Assembly: GCA_963732695.1 (NCBI GenBank)
Contig: CAVTAP010000002.1
Span: 1 to 64,000 of the forward strand
Direction of reading: 5' to 3'
Length of the DNA stretch: 64,000 nt
DNA from: CADEDH01 sp963732695
GTDB taxonomy: Bacteria; Actinomycetota; Acidimicrobiia; Acidimicrobiales; SZUA-35
The position numbers were made by a program, and so were the translations under genes. Positions 60,298-64,000 of this stretch are shown piece by piece. Position 1 is the first letter of the stretch, and every line of letters begins with the position of its first letter. The notes under the pieces are model-generated. The model worked only from the letters and a program-made list of their open reading frames with translations, was not told the origin of the DNA and made no database searches.

Positions 60298-62555
60298 GCC
60301 GGGTACCGTTCCTCGCCGGCGTCCGCGTCTTGGAGCTGGGTGACGGCGTGGCCGGCGCAGTGGCCACCGGCATGCTGTGGGCGCTCGGCGCCGATGTCAC
60401 CACGGTGCCTGATCCGGCCAGCCCACACCGGCGTGGCCGCCCGGTCGCCGCGGGGGCGGGTGGCAGCCTGCTGGCGGTGGTCCTGGACCGGGGCAAGTCG
60501 GTGGTGACGGGCCCGGCGGATCTCGAGGTGGTGGTCCGGTCCGGTGCCGATGGCGGTCCGTTCGACCTGGTGGTGTTCGACCGGGTCGGCCCGGTAGAGG
60601 GAGCGCTGGCCGACATCGCCGAGTACGTCCGGTTCGTCGACCGGTTCGGCGTCGGCGCTTGGCTCACCGTGAGCGCGTTCGGGCTGACGGGCGGGCGGGG
60701 TGAGGACGGGGCGACGGATCTCGCCGTCGGCGCGGCCAGCGGCATGCTGTCAGCCGCCCGTGACATCGCCACCGGCCGGCCCCTCAAGCTGGCCGGCCAG
60801 CAGTCGCTCGTCACCGCGGGCCGGGCCGCCGCGCTGGCCGCCTGCCACGGTCTGGACCTGGCCGCCGACGGGTCGCCCGTCCACCTCGACCTCTCCGCTG
60901 CGGAGGCCACCCTGGCCATGGGGCCGGTGCTGGAGGTCGGTGGTCTCCTGCTCAGCACGGGCGGCGGCGGCGGGTCGAAGCGGTACGGCGCCCCGGCCAG
61001 CTTCTACGACTGCCTCGACGGCCAGATCCGCATCTCGGCCATGGAGGACCACCAGTGGCAGGGCGTGGTCCGGGCCATGGGATCACCGGCGTGGACCGAG
61101 CGGTTCGCCACCGTCCAGGCCCGGATCGACGACCCCGACACCATCGACGAGCAGGTCGCGGTGTGGAGCCGCACCCAGTCCAAACGTGATGCCGAGGCGG
61201 TGCTCCAGGCCAACGGGGTCCCGGCGTCGGCCGTCTACTCGCCCGCGGAGATCCTCGACTCGCCGCAGCTCCGATTCAGGGGCGCCTTCGAGCCCGTGCC
61301 GGTGGGCGACGCTTCGGCCACCGTGGTCGGGCTGCCCGTCCGGGTCGTGCCGCCGGCCGGCGCCGGCACGGTCGGCCCCGGCGCGGCCGGCCCCAGCGAG
61401 GACGGCGTGCGCCGCCGCCGGCTGCGGGGACTGCGGGTCCTGGAAGCGAGCCGGGTGCTGGCCGTGCCGCTGGGCGGAGCTCTCCTCGGCGCCATGGGCG
61501 CTCACGTCACCAAGCTCGAGGATCTGCCCCGCCTCGACATGTACCGCCGACGCGGTCCCTACATCGATGCCTCGCCCGACCCCGAGTGGTCGGCCTACTT
61601 CGCCTTGATGAACCACTCGAAGTCCAGCGTGGCCTTCGACGTCGACGCCGACCGGCCTCGCCTCGACGCCATCGTGGCCGGGTCCGACGTCGTGCTGGAG
61701 AACCAGGGCCGCAAGCGGGCCGAGGCGATCGGTGTGGCGCCCACGATGCTGGGCGCTGCCCACCCCGATGTGCTCGCCGTCAGTTCCTCGGGGTTCGGCC
61801 AGGACGGCCCCCAGGCCGAGTTCCGGGCCTACGCCTACAACATCCAGGCCTCAGGAGCGCTGGGGTACCTCACCCGGAACCGCGACGGCGGGGGTGCCGA
61901 GATCGACATCGCCTGGGCCGACCTGCTCTCGGCCTACGGCCTGGCCACGGTCGTCGCCGCCTGGGCCGTCGGTCCGCACGGCAACGCCGGCGCCGGGCTC
62001 GACTTCTCCATGCTCGACCTGGTGGTGTCGCAGTTCAACGAGTACCTGGCCGCGGCGGCCCTCGACCCCGGGTCCGACGATGCGGCCGAGCGCGCCAACG
62101 ATCTGGCCCCCTACGCCCCCCACGGTGTGTACCGCACGGCCGACGGCTGGGCGGTCATCGCCGTCGACGGCGACGAGCAATTCGCCGCCCTCCGAGCTGT
62201 CCTCGGTGGTCCGGACCTGGCCGATCCCCGCTTCATCGACGCGGGCAATCGAATGGCCCATCTGGTCCCCCTCGACGAAGCGGTCGAGCAGGACACCGTG
62301 TCCTGGTTGGCCGGCGATCTGGCTGCCAAGCTGCGGGCCTGCGGCGTCGTCGCCGAGGTGGTGGCCACCGCGGCGTCGCTCCTGGAGAGCCCGGTCCTCA
62401 CCGCACGCAACTTCTTCGTGCCTGTCGAGCACGTCGACTGGGGCCGGCGTCGCCTCGTCGGCCTGCCCTGGCGCCGCTACGGCGGGCCATCACTACGGCT
62501 CGGCGCGCCCCCTCGGCTCGGCGAGAGCCCGGACCGAAACGAGGTGCACCCCTGA
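60294..62555 (+). CDS. Tandem (double-length) CaiB/BaiF CoA-transferase
   Basis: A 753-residue class III CoA-transferase of double length. Module one is about 1-355 (LAGVRVLELGDGVAGAVATGMLWALGADVTTV), module two about 375-753 (LRGLRVLEASRVLAVPLGGALLGAMGAHVTKLE). In module one the usual Asp segment reads LKLAGQQSLVTAGRAAAL, so the nucleophile seems missing; module two has IDIAWADLLSAYG. A catalytic/structural split is inferred. GTG 60294 overlaps the MaoC stop; the stop overlaps the next ATG (TGATG). Confidence 0.83.
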   Translation: MSRVPFLAGVRVLELGDGVAGAVATGMLWALGADVTTVPDPASPHRRGRPVAAGAGGSLLAVVLDRGKSVVTGPADLEVVVRSGADGGPFDLVVFDRVGPVEGALADIAEYVRFVDRFGVGAWLTVSAFGLTGGRGEDGATDLAVGAASGMLSAARDIATGRPLKLAGQQSLVTAGRAAALAACHGLDLAADGSPVHLDLSAAEATLAMGPVLEVGGLLLSTGGGGGSKRYGAPASFYDCLDGQIRISAMEDHQWQGVVRAMGSPAWTERFATVQARIDDPDTIDEQVAVWSRTQSKRDAEAVLQANGVPASAVYSPAEILDSPQLRFRGAFEPVPVGDASATVVGLPVRVVPPAGAGTVGPGAAGPSEDGVRRRRLRGLRVLEASRVLAVPLGGALLGAMGAHVTKLEDLPRLDMYRRRGPYIDASPDPEWSAYFALMNHSKSSVAFDVDADRPRLDAIVAGSDVVLENQGRKRAEAIGVAPTMLGAAHPDVLAVSSSGFGQDGPQAEFRAYAYNIQASGALGYLTRNRDGGGAEIDIAWADLLSAYGLATVVAAWAVGPHGNAGAGLDFSMLDLVVSQFNEYLAAAALDPGSDDAAERANDLAPYAPHGVYRTADGWAVIAVDGDEQFAALRAVLGGPDLADPRFIDAGNRMAHLVPLDEAVEQDTVSWLAGDLAAKLRACGVVAEVVATAASLLESPVLTARNFFVPVEHVDWGRRRLVGLPWRRYGGPSLRLGAPPRLGESPDRNEVHP

Positions 62556-63811
62556 TGGCTGATCTACCCGGATCGTCGTCGGCGTCGTCCGAGCCGACCG
62601 ACGATGAGCTGACGGCTGCCGTCTCGGCGGCCGACGCCCACATCCGCTCGTTGCTGCCCGAGGCGTGGCTCGACGCCGTCGACCGCAACGATCCCGAGGC
62701 GCTGTCGGTCGCCCGCCAGAGCGTCGACCCCGACGAGTTGTGGGTGGGGATCGCCGCCGCCGGGCTCGTCACCCCGACGTGGCCGCAGGAGCACGGAGGG
62801 CTCGGCCTCCCGTCGAAGATCGCGACCGCCATCGGCCGCACTCTGGGCCGGTACAAGGTTCCCCGCTTCAACAACCCGGTCGGCGTGGACCTGTGCGGGC
62901 CGGCCATCTTGCGCTGGGGGACCGACGCGCAGAAGGAGCGCTATGTCCGGCCCATCGCCGCATACCAGGAGATCTGGTGCCAGCTGTTCTCCGAGCCCGG
63001 TGCCGGCTCGGATCTGGCCAGCCTGGCCACCCGCGCCGTTCGTGACGGCGACACCTGGGTGGTGAACGGTCAGAAGGTGTGGACCAGCCTCGGCCACATC
63101 GCCGCGTTCGGGCTGCTCCTGGCCCGCACCGATCCCGATGTGCCCAAGCACAAGGGCATCACTGCGTTCCTGGTCCCGATGGACCGGCCCGGTGTGACCA
63201 TCCGTCCGCTTCGTCAGATCACCGGTGACGCCGAGTTCTGCGAGGTGTTCCTCGACGACGTCCAGCTCGATGACTCCCTTCGACTCGGTCCGGTGGGCGA
63301 GGGGTGGCGGGTGTCGACGTCGGTGCTGATGAACGAACGGCAGTCGGCCGGCGGCAGCGGCGCCAACCTCCCCGGCACGGTGGCCGGCCGCTCGATCGGC
63401 GCCCTCATCCAGCGCCACGCCCCGCTGATCGATCCGGTGTTGCGCCAGCGGCTCGTCCAGGCGTGGATCGAGGACAAGCTGGTCTCGTACACGAACCAGC
63501 GGGCCGCCGCTCGGCGGCGGGCCGGACAGCCGCCGGGCCCCGAGGGCTCGGTCGTGAAGCTGTTCTTCAGCGAGCACACCCAGCGGGTCCAGAACCTGGC
63601 CGCCGATCTCGAGGGTCCGGCCGCTCAGGCGTGGCCCGAGGACGACCGCTGGCTGAAGAACACCGCCTGGTCGGTCATCCGGGTGCGGTCCAAGACCATC
63701 GCCGGAGGCACCTCGGAGGTCCAGCGCAACATCCTGGGCGAGCGGGTGCTCGGCCTTCCCAGAGAACCCGACATCGGCCGCGACCTTCCGTGGTCCCAGG
63801 TGCCCAGGTGA
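62555..63811 (+). CDS. Acyl-CoA dehydrogenase
   Basis: A 418-residue FAD-dependent acyl-CoA dehydrogenase. Seen: TWPQEHGGLGLPSKIA, FSEPGAGSDLASLATRAV, GQKVWTSLGHIAAFG, CEVFLDDVQLDD and GGTSEVQRNILGERVLGLPRE. As in the enzyme at 56545 the medium-chain-type Glu is Gly (IAGGT). ATG 62555 overlaps the CoA-transferase stop by one base, and its own stop overlaps the next ATG, so translation is coupled through the operon. Confidence 0.9.
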   Translation: MADLPGSSSASSEPTDDELTAAVSAADAHIRSLLPEAWLDAVDRNDPEALSVARQSVDPDELWVGIAAAGLVTPTWPQEHGGLGLPSKIATAIGRTLGRYKVPRFNNPVGVDLCGPAILRWGTDAQKERYVRPIAAYQEIWCQLFSEPGAGSDLASLATRAVRDGDTWVVNGQKVWTSLGHIAAFGLLLARTDPDVPKHKGITAFLVPMDRPGVTIRPLRQITGDAEFCEVFLDDVQLDDSLRLGPVGEGWRVSTSVLMNERQSAGGSGANLPGTVAGRSIGALIQRHAPLIDPVLRQRLVQAWIEDKLVSYTNQRAAARRRAGQPPGPEGSVVKLFFSEHTQRVQNLAADLEGPAAQAWPEDDRWLKNTAWSVIRVRSKTIAGGTSEVQRNILGERVLGLPREPDIGRDLPWSQVPR

Positions 63812-64000
63812 TGACCCACGCCGACGAGACGGGCGGCGACCGCCCGACCAGCCTGCTCGACATCGCGCTCCGCAGAGAGCGTCACGACCCGACCACGCCG
63901 ATGTTGGTGACTGTCGCCGCCTCCACCACCACTGGCGCCGGTAGCCGCGGTGATGCCGCCGAATCGATCGCCTTTCACTCGTATGGCGCGGTCCTGAGCC
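63811..64000 (+). CDS. Unidentified protein, cut by window edge
   Basis: ATG 63811 overlaps the dehydrogenase stop (TGATG) and the frame stays open to the window end, about 63 residues (MTHADETGGDRPTSLLDIALRR onward in part). The visible part is polar with no motif I recognise. It is supported as a gene by coupling and coding-like composition only. Confidence 0.55.
   Translation, partial: MTHADETGGDRPTSLLDIALRRERHDPTTPMLVTVAASTTTGAGSRGDAAESIAFHSYGAVLS

Overview
This window is high-GC DNA from an actinobacterium. The evidence is GC-rich codons, frequent GTG and TTG starts, four-base ATGA/GTGA gene overlaps, an F420-type LLM oxidoreductase, and many SDR, acyl-CoA dehydrogenase, P450 and amidohydrolase paralogues. 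An Acidimicrobiia-like lineage is my best guess, but nothing here proves the class. I see no rRNA, tRNA, CRISPR array, insertion sequence or phage gene. Almost all of the 64 kb is a catabolic island. It holds nine short-chain dehydrogenases, eight amidohydrolase-2 (PF04909-type) paralogues, three P450s, three acyl-CoA dehydrogenases, three CaiB/BaiF CoA-transferases (two of double length), two enoyl-CoA hydratases, two TauD/TfdA dioxygenases, a thiolase-DUF35 pair, three NTF2/SnoaL-like proteins, two cupins, an orphan molybdenum hydroxylase subunit, a sulfotransferase and two uptake systems.

The strongest signal is regulatory. A 16-bp palindrome, TGACAGT-nn-ACTGTCA with small variations, occurs about 18 times. 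It sits in front of essentially every transcription unit and often in the middle of a divergent promoter pair. It looks like the operator of one dimeric repressor, TetR-like in geometry, whose gene is not in the window. The island therefore reads as one regulon.

Layout: 1-8.2 kb has an edge-truncated SDR, an SDR, an amidohydrolase, then a small ubiquitin-like protein ending in Gly-Gly paired with a DUF4132-type protein, a lipocalin-like protein and a frameshifted amidohydrolase. At 8.3-8.5 kb there is a relic of a HipA toxin gene. 8.8-16.2 kb has a Liv-type binding lipoprotein, a fused LivH-LivM permease, a double NTF2 protein and two amidohydrolases. 16.2-24.2 kb has an SDR, a CoA-transferase, an LLM enzyme, SnoaL, an SDR, dienelactone hydrolase, enoyl-CoA hydratase and a frameshifted amidohydrolase. 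24.4-32.3 kb has a Dpp-type ABC importer (SBP, DppB, fused DppC-DppD, DppF) cotranscribed with an SDR and a P450. 32.3-45.6 kb has P450/DUF35/thiolase, enoyl-CoA hydratase, TauD, SnoaL, SDRs, another P450, an amidohydrolase, MBL hydrolase, sulfotransferase and cupin. 45.6-56.5 kb is a leftward block with the molybdenum hydroxylase, cupin, TauD, two amidohydrolases, SDR, aldo/keto reductase and a tandem CoA-transferase. 56.5-64 kb is a rightward operon of acyl-CoA dehydrogenases, MaoC and a tandem CoA-transferase, running off the edge.

Inferred joint function: import of an unknown organic substrate, oxidation (P450, TauD, Mo-hydroxylase, SDR), CoA activation by transferases, beta-oxidation-like shortening, and ring or side-chain hydrolysis or decarboxylation by amidohydrolases. 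The substrate cannot be read from the sequence. Five genes carry what look like single-base indels, some in homopolymer runs, so sequencing error should be excluded before calling them pseudogenes.
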